Assembly (NCBI GenBank): GCA_007570785.1
Contig: ML660774.1
Location: forward strand, 6,229,404-6,293,403
DNA length: 64,000 bases
Direction: 5' to 3'
DNA from: Antilocapra americana
Taxonomy: Eukaryota; Chordata; Mammalia; Artiodactyla; Antilocapridae
Of the stretch, positions 36,246 to 47,652 are shown piece after piece. Within the stretch, counting starts at the first letter, position 1, and each line of letters begins with the position of its first letter. The notes under the pieces were generated by a model, which was given only the letters and a program-made list of their open reading frames with translations, made no database searches and was not told where the DNA came from. The position numbers and the translations under genes are program-made.

Positions 36246-37215
36246 TGGAAGAGCTGTCCTGGAAACAAAGCCCTGATTTTTTTTTTTTTTTTTATAGCAG
36301 CAGTGGAAACCGGACCCCACTTCCTTCCTCCAGGATTAGGGCGTTATTGATGCTGGTGGAACCGGTCATCTTGTTTCAAGGTTGACCCGCAGCCATCTGA
36401 ACTCAGAGAGTGAGAGAGGAGAATTATTTACGTGCTCCCGGGGATCTTATCAAAGGGTTTCTGTTCCGGTGACCAAAATGTTACTATTACAAAGGACTCT
36501 CTTATAGGTGTTTCTCTGCCTTTTTTTCAAAGTTTTTTTTTTTTTTTCTTTTTTAATGACGCTGAGCCTGCATTTCCTTTCCTTGCTCCCAGTGTGGTGG
36601 AAAGCAAGGAGGTTTGGGAACACGCAGTGAGTGACACATAAATGTCTTTCTGTGTCCTCCTGTTCTCCACCAAGGAACCCTCCATCAGGGAAGCTCACCA
36701 TGTAGCTGCGGAGACCGGGTTGATCTGTACTATATAATGAATTCAATTCTCATGAAGGAATTGAGGACAAACGCCTTCAAAATAAAGGTTTAGACAGATT
36801 TAAAAATGAAAAATGCCAATTATGCAAAGTAGCATTGGGAGGAGGAGGACAATCCCTTCCAGGCGGTCCCCCCCCCCAACTTGGTAGTTGTGAGGAACTG
36901 AGTTAAAGGCTTGATGTCCCCTGCAAACTGGAGACAATGGTAATACCTATTCACTTGGTAGGACTGATGCAAGTTTTAATGAGATTATATATATATAGAT
37001 AATGGTCATGAATTTTACTACAGAACAAATCATATTAAAAAATGCCACATTCTGGATTTTTCCAAGTCATATTAAGTTAGCTTGCCTGTGTGGTGAGACA
37101 ATTCAATCTCAGTCATGTTTCAGGTCTCCTCCGACATCCAGGGTCACAGAAGAATCACTGGCATATCTGTGGTGTCTAAAACACCAAAGCTGGGGTGGAG
37201 GGGGGAAATAAAAGG
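36246..37215. other. Intergenic with poly(T) tracts
   Basis: T tracts at about 36279-36295 and 36533-36548, a C tract near 36870, and TA repeats near 36987-36997. No gene recognised. Confidence 0.35.
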
Positions 37216-37318
37216 AATTCCTTGGTGGTCCAGTGGTTAGGGCTCCATGAAGGCTTGGGTTCAATTCCTGTTCCGGGACTTCAGATTCCACAAGTCACGA
37301 AGCACAACGAATAAAAGC
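37216..37318 (+). mobile_element. CHR-type SINE, partial
   Basis: ggaattccttggtggtccag head and gggttcaattcctgttccgg B-box region. Confidence 0.8.
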
Positions 37319-37603
37319 AATGATTTCTGTGTCAGTATTATTTCTAGCACATTATAATCTAATTTTAAATCCTCATCAGATTTAAATCTTTATCATGAAG
37401 GAAGTCAGAAAGGAATTTCATTCATAAACCCTAAGGTGGAGTTTAGAAAAACCTTTAGGTAATTTAGTTAAAATGTCTGTATAGTGAAGTGAACAATATC
37501 CCTTTAATCAAATAGCACTTCCTCTCTTTCTCACATATATTTTTATATAAAGTATATATAATATATAGTTATGTATAGTTAAATAGCTATGTATAGTTAA
37601 ATA

Positions 37604-37917
37604 GGGCTTTCCTGATAGCTCATTTGGTAAAGAATCCGCCTGCAATGCAGGAGACCCCAGTTCAATTCCTGGGTTGGGAAGATCCACTGGAGAAGGGATA
37701 GGCTGCCCACTCTAGTATTCTTAGGCTTCCTTTGTGGCTCAGCTGGTTAAGAATCCGTCTGCAATGCGCAATGTGGGAGACCTAGGTTTGATGCCTGGGT
37801 TGGGGAGATCCCCTGGAGAAGGGGAAAGGCTACCTACTCCAGTATTCTGGCCTGGGGAATTCCATGGACTGAGCTGCAGAGTCGAACAGGACTGAGCGAC
37901 TTTCACTTCACTTCACG
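37604..37917 (+). mobile_element. BOV-A2 dimeric SINE
   Basis: Two heads (ggctttcctgatagctcatt at 37604, ggcttcctttgtggctcagc at 37723) and a shared tail with gactgagcgactttcacttc. TATAGTTAAA lies before it (twice) and after it (37921), suggesting the TSD. Confidence 0.88.
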
Positions 37918-38004
37918 TCATATAGTTAAAAAACTATATGTAGTTATATATACAGGTAATGATATATGATATAGTTGTACATAAAATATAATTTATATAT
38001 GCAT

Positions 38005-38203
38005 ACATGCTCAGTCATGTCTCACTCTTTACAACCCCATGGACTGTGGCCCACCAGGCTCCTCTGTCCATGGAATTCTCCAGGCAAGAACACTGGGGTG
38101 GGTTTCCATTTGCTCCTCTAGGGGATATTCCTGACCCAGGGATTGAACTTGCATCACCTGTACTGGCAGGCAGATCCTTTACCACTGAACAGCCAGGGAA
38201 GCA
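38005..38203 (-). mobile_element. Bov-tA SINE, antisense
   Basis: catgctcagtcatgtctcac to aacagccagggaagc. Confidence 0.87.
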
Positions 38204-39519
38204 TATATATGTGATCTGGTTCTAGCTGAAAAGAGTGACCAGTGTCTCTAACAAGACACTTGGGGCTTCCCTCCATTCCTTTTCATCACCCGCCACGCCC
38301 CCACCAACCCCCACCCCACCGCCCATAGCACACACCACCTAGTCCATCCAACAGGCACCGGGGAACTAACTATAAAATAAGAAAAGGTTTTTCTTACTTT
38401 CCAATGCCATTCAAAATGGAGCGACTGACTACAACAGTCCATTAATCTGCTGGTGAGAAACCTTTCCAACAAAACCTCCTCTCCCACAAAGATGAAGAAA
38501 ATTAGACGCACAGTTTCATCTTCTTGCTTCTTATAGCCTTTTTTTTTTTAATTAAAAAGACCAACTGCGGCGAACATTACTTGTAAAGCCATCGAGGAGC
38601 CTCTGTCCTTGTACAGCCAGAGCTCAACTCACTCGCCTCGGCCTCAGCAAGGAAGACATGCCGAAAGACTGTGAGGCCAGGTCTCCGTCCGCCCCTCGGT
38701 GCTCCCCCGGGCTCCTCCTTGCTCCTCCATGTCGTGTGTTGGAGCTCAGTGCTGAGAGTCGCAGCTGGGGCCGGGGGATGGCGGGGAAGAGGTGGCCCAG
38801 ACCCAGACTGGAGGGCCCTGTGAAATTCTGACAAGAGAGCTGTGAGGTCAGTGCAGTTGACGCTCTAAGCCAGCTGGGAAGGTGGAGGGGCAATCTGCTC
38901 CATACAGCGAACATCTGGAAACAGGATGCTCTGTCTGCCAGTTCCAGAGACCACTCCCCCACCGAGCAGTAGTGCTAACTGTTCCTTTTCTGCGCCTTTT
39001 TTTTGCACAAAACTCCCTGAGGCCAGCTGGCACAGTGATAGCTAAAGTCCCTGCTTTATGCCTGAGGCAGCGCACAGAACAAGAAGGAGGCTTTCCAGTT
39101 CATTTCTTGAAGTCAATATCACCCTAATACCAACATCTGACAAATATTTTGTCAAGTGCACACACACACACACAGAACAAGACCAGTATTGTTTGTTTAC
39201 AATAGATGCACAAATTCTAAGTAAAATACTAGCAAAAGTATACGGAGCAAGAGTGAACAAGGGAACAAAGCCTAAGCTTCACATGCACCATTCCCTTTGC
39301 AGGGCACCCTGCTCTTGCCTTTCAGAGAAATCAATGTTGCTTCATTAATAAACCTGAGTCAGCCTAAGACATCTGCCTTTCTTCCAGAAGACAAAATTTT
39401 GTAGTGTAAATTATGCACATTTTATCACTGGATAAAAAGGCCTGGAGATGCTTCTGTTGGTCACGCAGAGGCCAAGCCCCTAAACAGAAGACCCAACTTT
39501 GTTCTGACTCTTAAGGAGA
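38204..39519. other. Intergenic, nothing recognised
   Basis: Contains a short CA repeat at about 39158-39173. About 38580-38900 is moderately GC-rich. No gene recognised. Confidence 0.35.
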
Positions 39520-39875
39520 ACAGTTATTTCTCAAAGTGGTAGACGTACCACCTGAAAGCCTAGTTTATTTGTTTATTTACTTATTCGGCTGTGCCAAGTC
39601 TTAGTTGTGGCATCAGAACTTTTAGTAGCCACATGTGGTGTCCAGTTCCCCAACCAGGGATTGCACCCAGGGCCCCCAAATTAGGAGTGTGGGATCTTAG
39701 CCACCTCACCCCCAGGGAAGTCCCTGAAAGCCTAGTTTAAAACTCAGAATCCAGAGGCCAGGCCCAGCTCTTCTAAATCAGAATCTTCTTTGGGTGGGGC
39801 TCAGGAAATTCTGAGAAATTTTCTCGTGAGAGTTTTACGAACTTTCAAGTTTGGGAACCGCTTCTCAAACATCCC
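39520..39875. mobile_element. MER5-like hAT fragment split by a SINE
   Basis: Flank pieces read tctcaaagtggtagacgtac on the left and ggtggggctcaggaaattct ... gggaaccgcttctcaaac on the right, the order of MER5 non-autonomous hAT elements. Confidence 0.6.
39551..39739 (-). mobile_element. CHR-type SINE, antisense, with 17-bp TSDs
   Basis: CCTGAAAGCCTAGTTTA occurs at 39551-39567 and 39723-39739, bracketing an antisense CHR SINE (39568-39722; ccaaccagggattgcaccca). Confidence 0.9.
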
Positions 39876-40042
39876 TTCTCAGCTCTAAACATGTGACCTA
39901 GGGTGTGTTACTGCCGGTCGACTCCAAGGTCTTATGTAGAAGACAGAGGAAAGTCATATCTGCTCTTAGGTATGCGTCTAACATCTTTTGAAATCCTGAG
40001 ATCAAAGAGGCCGGACAAACATGGTTTTCACCTGTACAAAGG

Positions 40043-40232
40043 GCTTCCTCAGGGGCTCAGCAGTAAAGAACCCACCTGCTAGTGTAGGAGACATGGATTC
40101 GATCCCTGAATTGAGAAGATCCTCTGGAGGAGGAAATGGCAACTCCCTCAAGCATTCCTTCCTGGGAAATCCCACGGACAGAGGAGCCTGGAGGGCTAGA
40201 GTCACAGAGTCAGACAAGACTTAGAAACTAAA
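40043..40232 (+). mobile_element. Bov-tA SINE
   Basis: ggcttcctcaggggctcagc head to agtcagacaagacttagaaa tail. Confidence 0.85.
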
Positions 40233-40269
40233 CAACAACTGCAAAAGGCCCAGAGTCTGCATGATTAAC

Positions 40270-40450
40270 CGTAGACATGTTTATTAAACGTTCACAAAGT
40301 GTTGGGGACTGAGCCATGAAATTCGTGTGGATCATCTCATTTTATCCTCATCAGAGCCCTGTGAGGCGGTACACAGGACGCAAGCGGGACGTGGGAAGGT
40401 TAAGTAACTCGCCCGGGTTCCAACAGCTGGTTTCTGGTGGGTCCACTCTT
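40270..40450 (+). repeat. MIR SINE
   Basis: MIR order: atcatctcattttatcctca, agagccctgtgaggcggtac, ggttaagtaactcgcccggg. Confidence 0.72.
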
Positions 40451-40489
40451 CGTTCCCATCGCATCTCCAGCACCTTCCTCACTGCCCTC

Positions 40490-40790
40490 TGCTCACAGTC
40501 TCTCCTTGCTCTGAGCCAAGACCCAGGCTTTCCTTCAAGGTCCAGACCTAGTCCCTCTCCCCTAGGCACCCTCGTGTCTCTGTCACCTTTGAAGTCCTAA
40601 GGCACCTGCAGCTTCCATCTGGTGTTTTTAAGTATTTTATATACGTTTTTTTAGATGCATATTCTTGCTTCCGTGCTGGATAGTAAGCTCCTTGAGAGTA
40701 CAGACAGTGCCTCAACCGTCTTTGTGAGTCCTACAGCCAACACAAGGTCTCACCCCTCGCAGACAGTGGATGGAAGGCGCTGTCGGTGGA
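40490..40790 (+). repeat. L2 LINE 3' fragment
   Basis: L2 order: ggctttccttcaaggtccag, then tagtaagctccttgagagta and cagacagtgcctcaac. Confidence 0.62.
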
Positions 40791-40867
40791 GGCACCTGTA
40801 CAGTCCACCAGCGTGCCAAGGAGTGATGGCCAATGTTCATGATGGTGACTAAGAGTCTTCAAGAAAA

Positions 40868-41390
40868 TGGTAAGCTGAGAAAATGTTTGTAAATGATATG
40901 ACCGATAAGGCCTGACTACCCAAAATTCCTAAACAGCTCATACAACTCAACATCAAGAAGAAAACAAACAAGCTGATTTTAAAAAATGGGCGGAAGGCCT
41001 GAACTGACCTTTTTTTCAGAGGACATGCAGATGGCCAGCAGTCACAGCAAAAGAGACTTGGCCTTGCTAATCATTAGGGAACTGCAAACCAAAATCACAA
41101 TGAGATTGTCACTTCCCGTCTGTCAGAATGGCTATTACCAAAAAAGACCACAAATAACAAATGTTGGTGAGGGTGTGGAGAAAAGGGAACCCTTGTACAC
41201 TGTTGGCTGTAAGTATAAATTGGTGCAGCCACTGTGGAAAAGAGCATAGACGTGTCTCAGAGAACTAAAAATACCCCCAAACCCAGCAATTCCACTCTTG
41301 GGCGTCTATCCGGAAAAAAAAACACTAATTCAAAAATATACAGGCACCCTAACATTCATAGTAGCATTACTTGTAAATATCCCACCCGAG
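40868..41390 (+). mobile_element. L1 ORF2 3' fragment
   Basis: L1 ORF2 C-terminal region in sense order: aacagctcatacaactcaac, gggaactgcaaaccaaaatc, gtgtggagaaaagggaaccc, ccagcaattccactcttggg. Frames are broken. Confidence 0.82.
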
Positions 41391-41454
41391 GGATACATAG
41401 CTCCCCTCTCCCCGCTCCTTCCCACCAGCTAACCCAGAATAGTGAGAAAGACCT

Positions 41455-41760
41455 GGAAAGCAGGGCGAGCTCCATCCTGTGCTTTGGCGGGTTCTCCGCT
41501 GGGCGGCGCGACTGCCCCGCGTTCCTGCTCCTTCAACGCTGGGGCCCTGGCACCGGCCGCGGGCAGAACCCACCGGGCTTCAGAGGAGGCGGCACCGGGA
41601 GTGGCTTAGCAGACGTCCGTCTGAGCCGCAGGAAGAACTGAAGCCCAGAGCAATCAGCAACTTCCCTGGTTTCCTGACAGCCCAGCAAGAACCGAGGAGG
41701 GATGAAAGTCTCGGGCTGCCCTGGAGGGAAACTGAAAGATCCAGGAGTGGGATTCTATAG
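41455..41760 (+). other. GC-rich patch with a 93-codon open frame
   Basis: About 41490-41650 is GC-rich with retained CG dinucleotides (gggcggcgcgactg, ggccgcgggcag). A frame from ATG 41479 runs 93 codons, is Arg/Pro-rich and is not recognised. It follows an L1 fragment directly. It could be a small promoter-like island or an unrecognised repeat. Coding potential looks weak. Confidence 0.25.
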
Positions 41761-43349
41761 ACCGTAAAGGGACAGACTTCACACTTACGGTTTTATTTTA
41801 TATTCACCCTTGGGGTTACTGAAGCTCCTTCTCCGATGTATTGGGAGAGAGGTCGCTGTCCCCAGAGAATAATGGCCTGATATGGTCAAAGCAAATGCAG
41901 TATCATATTATTACTCTGGAACAAAATAAATAGAATGACATGCTTTATATTTCTATCCGGCTTTTGTTTTGTGGGAGATTTCAGTACAAAACAGCCAACG
42001 TTATCGCTTGACCATGCTTCTTTTGTAAAACACACGCACACACACACACTTAGAATATTCAAAACCTGTGTCTTGCTTACAGGAAAGATTCAAGAATAAC
42101 GCTTGGCAAGAATGAAAGTCAGTTGCTAAATGAAAACGCTCTCCCCAACCCGCCCCCACCAAGGAAGGATTACAACAGAGCTCCCAGGCTCGGCTGCACT
42201 CTCTCCGCTGAGCCCAAGTGGGCCCCATTCTGGAATCTCCCAAGGGAGGACTTTTTCTGAGCCAGGCTACTCAGGCCGGAGCCAGAAAGGGTGGCAGCTG
42301 TCTCTCCAAACAGATTTTTTGACCTTGTGTTGTGAGCGGGTCTCCATTTTCTCCTTGCCTTTTCAGCCACTGTGAAGTCCCCACACGATGTTCACTGTAA
42401 ATCAATAGGTTCCCTGGAAGTGATAGTTTCTTTATGTCTGACTTGAGGACCTCACATGATGAGAGGGTAACCTCTTTTCAAAAACCAGAGCTGGTAGAAA
42501 GAATGCCAGCCTGGAAATCAAGTGCGAGGCACTGTTCAAGGGCCTCTCCGATCCTGTCTCCTGATGGTTCCTTGTTCCTAAAAACGAGGAAATGGCATCA
42601 ACTATAGCAATCACCAAAAATAGAATTTCATGATGTCAGAAGAGAATTAAAGTAATTCTTCAAATTTGTTCAGACAGATATATTACATCTCCTCTCTTGG
42701 AACCAATAACTAGAGAACTATGACCCTTGTCCTTCCAAAAAAAGAAAGGAGGACAGTAGGTCTGGAGCCACCCAGGCAATGATATGGCTAGTCTGAGCTG
42801 CCAGACAGTCCAACCCTTCAGTCTCCTCTTGTGACTTCAAGCTGAAGCCTCATGTCTGATCCCTGTCACATGTTTACTGAAAAGTGCACTCAGATTTTCT
42901 GCACAAAAAATGAGTAAATCCATGGCTATGGAGGTAATAGAACTGTTCTTTTCCCTCCCTGCTTACTAGTTCTAGTGTCATAATGTCATAAGGCAGTGAT
43001 AAAAAGCACATTCTGATCCTCTTAAGCTTGAGCTTGGAAAAATAAATAAATGTGAATAAAAATTGGCCTGATTTACAGTGAACTCTCTTCATTCTGTATC
43101 AAAGCCCTGTGGAATCAATACCACCACACCAAGCCCTGCTGAAATCAATGGAGTAAGCTCCTGAATTCATTTCCATGAGACTTAGTGTTGTAAAAATAAT
43201 TGGATTGCGCAGCTCTCCAATACTTTTTTCAAGAAATAGAGAAAATGTGGCTTTGCTGGTAGGTGGGGGTGAAAACTCATCGAAATGATGGTACGTTTCA
43301 CCCTGTGTTCGGTATTGTCATGTCAAGAGGAGCTATAATCAAGTCCCGA
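41761..43349. other. Intergenic, nothing recognised
   Basis: A short CA repeat lies at about 42033-42050. No named transposon or gene in about 1.6 kb. Confidence 0.35.
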
Positions 43350-43357
43350 ATGAGCCT

Positions 43358-43542
43358 AGCAGTACTACCCTCAATGAGGTGTTTAAAACTGCCTTGCCTA
43401 GTGAGAATGAAAACACTTCTTTTGTTCCCATCTTCAAAATTAAATGCATGGCATTACCACTATCAATGAGGTGTTTAACATCAAAATTGCTTTCCCTGGT
43501 GAGAAGGAAAACACTTACTTGTTTCCTTCCTTAAAATTAATT
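43358..43542 (+). repeat. Imperfect tandem duplication, unit about 92 bp
   Basis: Unit 1 (about 43358-43449) and unit 2 (about 43450-43542) share tcaatgaggtgtttaa (43371 and 43463), then gcctagtgagaatgaaaaca versus ccctggtgagaaggaaaaca, then cttcaaaattaa versus ccttaaaattaa. Not a known simple repeat or transposon to me. Confidence 0.7.
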
Positions 43543-43920
43543 GAGGTTTTTAAAAACTCATCCTTATTCAACCAACATTTGCATAGAAGGGGAGATGGGA
43601 AGAAGATGGGATTTTTAAGTGTTGCCTTTAGTAGCCCATCAAAGGCTTCCAGCATGTTCTTTCTGTTTAGACCACTTGCTGAACACTTTTCTGTCCCTCA
43701 GCTTTATCCCCACCCCAATTATATAACATTGGTCTCATTGGTACGACCCTTGGTACGGCATTAATAGGTACTTGCTAGAATGAAAGAATGAAGGATTGAA
43801 TCCACTGATCCAGATATTCCTTATAAACTTGTGGGTTTTTCACACTACTACTCTACTTATTCAGCAGTGTTAAATAAATTGCTGATTAAAAAATTATAAG
43901 TAGTCTCTAACACTAATATC
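43543..43920. other. Intergenic, nothing recognised
   Basis: Unassigned AT-rich sequence before the LTR at 43921. Confidence 0.35.
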
Positions 43921-44415
43921 TGAGGGGTCTTGGTAGATAGGTTGAGGGGAGCCTCGCTGACTGAAACTGTCTGCCCTGACCAGATAAGATAGTAACCACT
44001 TGTAGGAGTTATTTTATAACAGGATGTCCTGGTAAGGCATGTAGAACTAACAAGCTACCACCAACCCGAAGAATTCGGCAAGGGTCAGTCCCTGTGTCCT
44101 ACCAACCTCCCAGAATCCTCCTCACTGGAATCCGTCTTGGCTGAGCCATGCACACACACGCAGGGAGGACCCAGGTCAGAATGATTGGCCAGAGACAACC
44201 GGGAAACTAATCCCATCACCATAAAACCTGAAACTGTGAGCCACATGGCAGGACAGTCCTCCTGCTTCCCTTACCCTCCTGCCTTCCACTCGGGGTCCCC
44301 TTCCCAACAAAGCCTCTTGATTTGTCAGTACATGTGTCTCCTTGGACAATTCATTTTCAAGTGTTAGACAAGAGCCCACTCTCAGGCTCTGGAAGGGGGT
44401 CCCCTTCCTGTGACA
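43921..44415 (+). mobile_element. Probable gammaretrovirus-like (class I) solo LTR
   Basis: About 495 bp from a TG start to a CA end. CATAAAA (44220-44226) sits where a TATA box is expected. The poly(A) region reads caacaaagcctcttgatttg, a decayed form of the class I AATAAAGCC motif, followed by cttggacaattcattttcaa and gttagacaagagccc. No internal viral genes flank it. Boundaries are approximate and no clear TSD is seen. Confidence 0.65.
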
Positions 44416-44589
44416 GATATAGCTAAAGATGCTTCCTTTGCCCACTTTGCCCAGCAATTCCAGAGGTGGCTCTGACTTCTGTTACCATTTGACCAGTTTG
44501 TGATGGGGGGGTGGGGGGTAGCTGTACTCCCTGCCTTTTGCAGGTTACAACAGAATGTAGAAGGCAAAAGAAGTATTATCAACGTGATC

Positions 44590-45140
44590 TCATTTGTTTC
44601 TTATAATTCATATGTACCATTATCTTTGTTTTAAAATTAAGAAAACAAAGACTTGGGGCCTCCCTGGTGGCTCAGTAGTAAAGAATCCACCTGTCAATGC
44701 AGGAGACACCGATTTGATCCCTGCTCTGGAAAGATCTCTTATTCCTCGGAGCAACTAAGCCCATGCTCCACAACCACTGAGCCTGTGCTCTAGAGCCTGG
44801 GAACCACAGCTGCTGAGCCATGTGCCACAGCTCCCGAAGCCCCCGCCCTAGAGCCTGCGCTCCACCAGAGAAGCCACGGAGGTGGGAAGTTCAAGAACTA
44901 CAGCTAGAGAGTAGCTCCTGCTTGCCGCAATTAGAGAAAGCCCTCACAGCAATGAAGATCCAGCACAGCCATTAAAAAAAATAAATAAAATAAAAATACT
45001 TAAAAAAAGAAAACAAAGACTTGCAGAAGTTAAACAATTTGCCCAAGGTGGCAATGGTGATATATAACAGAGCCAGAGTTCAACCCTAGGAACTCCGTCC
45101 GATCCCCAAATGGTTGTTCTTAACCACTAAGTTAGGCGAT
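44590..45140 (+). repeat. MIR SINE split by a CHR SINE
   Basis: MIR core pieces lie on each side: accattatctttgttttaa on the left, gttaaacaatttgcccaagg and cagagccagagttcaaccc on the right. Confidence 0.72.
44639..45023 (+). mobile_element. Full-length CHR-type SINE with 17-bp TSDs
   Basis: AAGAAAACAAAGACTTG occurs at 44639-44655 and 45007-45023, bracketing an intact-length CHR SINE (head gcctccctggtggctcagta, end ccagcacagccattaaa with an A-rich tail). Confidence 0.92.
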
Positions 45141-45423
45141 GTACCAGTCTCTCATTTGGCATCCTGGATCCCTCCAGGAACGGGCCTTTCTACCTCCTCC
45201 CCTGCCCACGGTTTCAAGGAAACCACACATTCATGTATTGGAGCCCAGGGGATAATGAAGCACACATTTCAATGATTCCTATTCCTAGTTTTCAAGTTGC
45301 CCAATAATTAAGTGGAATACTGATGTCCTATTTTAGTGCCTGGATTTAGCAAGCATTGATTTAGTTCCTATTTCTTTTGAGCCACTACACCTTGACAGTT
45401 AATCAAAATTAATTAGACTTCAC

Positions 45424-45515
45424 CAAGGAGCAATGGCAACCCAGTCCAGGATTCTTGCCTAGGAAATCCCACGGACAGAGGAGCTATAGTCTGCGGGGTC
45501 GGACATGACAACACA
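45424..45515 (+). mobile_element. Bov-tA SINE, 5'-truncated
   Basis: Tail half only: aatggcaacccagtccagga to ggggtcggacatgacaaca. Confidence 0.75.
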
Positions 45516-45589
45516 GCAGTGAAGACCAGTATGTGACAGGGGGCAGTGTCCTAGACCAGAAGTCGATAGGCTGACTGTTTTCCTTGGTT

Positions 45590-45725
45590 TCTCATTCTTG
45601 CTTTCCCATTAACCCACTGTTTGACCTTGGGCAAACATTTAACCACTCTTACAGTCAGCTTCCTCATGCATGAAATAAACACGATCTCATGGTTTCCTTC
45701 TGGTGCTAACTTTCCTTGATTCTAA
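45590..45725 (+). repeat. MIR SINE
   Basis: cactgtttgaccttgggcaa, then gtcagcttcctcatgcatga: MIR core. Confidence 0.72.
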
Positions 45726-45954
45726 AGAGCCAGCATCAAGTTTATTATTTTACAGGAGCTTGAACTGCGCTTCTTCAAGTACCAACTCTTGTCTGATCTC
45801 TATCTTATCTCGATCCTAGATCTAAACCTAAGGATAAGGCACAAGCAAAGACTGTCACAAAGGGATGGGAAAGTACAGGTAATAATGACCTCATCTTTTC
45901 GGCATTAGGAGGAACATGAAGACTAAAAAGATGAAATTGTTTTCCGGAAGGATC

Positions 45955-46090
45955 TATATGCTCCTCTGTCCATAGGCAAGAATACCGGAGTGGATTGCCA
46001 TTTCCTCCTCCAGGGGATCCTCCTGACCCAGGGATCAAACCTGCATCTCTTTGTCTGCTGCATTTACCACTAGCACTATCTGGGAAGCCC
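45955..46090 (-). mobile_element. Bov-tA SINE, antisense, partial
   Basis: ctcctctgtccataggcaag to actatctgggaagccc. Confidence 0.82.
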
Positions 46091-47445
46091 AGTATTATGT
46101 AAGGAATTGTACTTATTGCTATAGAAAGGTTTTATCACTTTGGCTAAAATGTGGAGGAAAGGAAGTCATCTTATAAAAGGGCTTCCCCCAATAGGATTAT
46201 CTTGTGCCACCTGAAACATTATTACCATCCTTTCTTTAAAATATTTTCTGGTAATTGGTGATCCTACAGTGCATATGGCTGTTACTCCCACCTTTTTGAG
46301 TGTGAATTCTTTATTTATTGATTTTGTTATTTCCCTTGCATGATATTGACCCTACTCAGATGTTTTCTTGTTCTTAGGGTGGACGCATGACTCAGGCCTG
46401 CACAACCAGAATACTTCACATTCCTGGCTAGACTGCTTGAGGAATAAAAATATGACTCAACAGAATGAATGAATTCCCAAAAGGACCCCCAGATGATCGC
46501 AGAAACTACCAGGAAAGGCTCTTTCCAAAGCTTTGCTGAGCTCTGACAGATGTACATGCTATGGGCCACTGGGAACCATCTTGCTATTATGCAAGAAGAG
46601 CTTATCTGAGATTGAGGCTAACACAGAGAAAGCAAAATCTAGAGATGAAAAGAAACAGGCTTCCTGATTACATTGAGTACCTGGATCTCAAAAGTCTACT
46701 TCCTGAAATGTTGGTAATATAGCCGATAAATTCCCCTTTTTTGTTTAAGCAGAAGCTGTTTTTAACTCATAATTATTTTTGTCACGTGCAACTAAAATTA
46801 ATCAAACTAGAATTTGTGAATTCGTGGAGGAAGCCCGCAGTTACCCTACTTCTTCACATCAGTAGATACCCAAGAGGCCCTTCTAAAATTGAGGTATTGC
46901 TATGCCACAGGAAAAGAAAGCAGAGTGCTATCATGTCTTATCTGACTTTCATCTTATATGCTGATTTTTAGAAACTAACCTTCATGAAAGATGTAACTTC
47001 ACAATCCTATTTAACTCTCACAGCAGCAAACACATTTATTGACATTTATTAACGTCAAGGCTTAATGCAAAAACAAAATGGCACAGATCCTGCAGGAACA
47101 CTTTAGAATTCTCTACCTGCTTCCAGTTCACCACTAGGGGTTAGATATTCTCTTCAAGCCAGATTTTTCTGAATGTCCAAAGATCTGCTATATGGCCTCT
47201 GCCACAGAACTTTCTTACTTTACATGGGAATCAAGAGATAACCATCTAAAGTTGATACATTAAGAAAGTAAAGACTAAATATAATATTTAAATTCATGAC
47301 AGATGACCAACAGAAGAACACTAAGTACGTAACAAACGCTGGGTGAGGGAAGAGACTGTGTAAGTGATATAGATTTATCATTTTTCACATTCAGAAGTGA
47401 AATGAAATTCATAAAGTTGAAAAATCAAGAAATAATGTTAAGTAT
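46091..47445. other. Intergenic, nothing recognised
   Basis: About 1.35 kb of AT-rich sequence without named repeats or a convincing gene. Confidence 0.35.
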
Positions 47446-47652
47446 GGGCTTCCCAGGTGGTGCTAGTGGTACAGAATCCACCTGCCAATGCAGGAGATGC
47501 AATTTCCTTCTGTGGGTTGGAAAGATCCCAGTATTCTTGCCTGGAGAATTCCATGGACAGAGGAGCCAATCGGGCTACAGTCCATGGGGTCACAAAGAGT
47601 CGTCAGACATGACTGAGCACACGCATGCACACACACAGACACACACACACAA
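47446..47652 (+). mobile_element. Bov-tA SINE ending in a CA repeat
   Basis: gggcttcccaggtggtgcta head and gtcagacatgactgagcaca end, followed by a CA-type repeat (about 47622-47652). Confidence 0.86.

Noticed and set aside
35759..36385. A 208-codon frame across the orphan CpG island
   Set aside because: It reads through a poly(T) tract as poly-Phe and has no recognisable domain; composition explains it.
37540..38000. TATA-rich repeats as a possible origin or regulatory array
   Set aside because: They are simple AT-rich sequence interrupted by a BOV-A2 insertion; the repeated TATAGTTAAA fits a target-site duplication plus local repeat.
31740..44415. A single provirus bounded by the two LTR-like elements
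   Set aside because: The two LTRs differ in type and the 11.7 kb between them carries no retroviral genes, only unrelated repeats and a CpG island.
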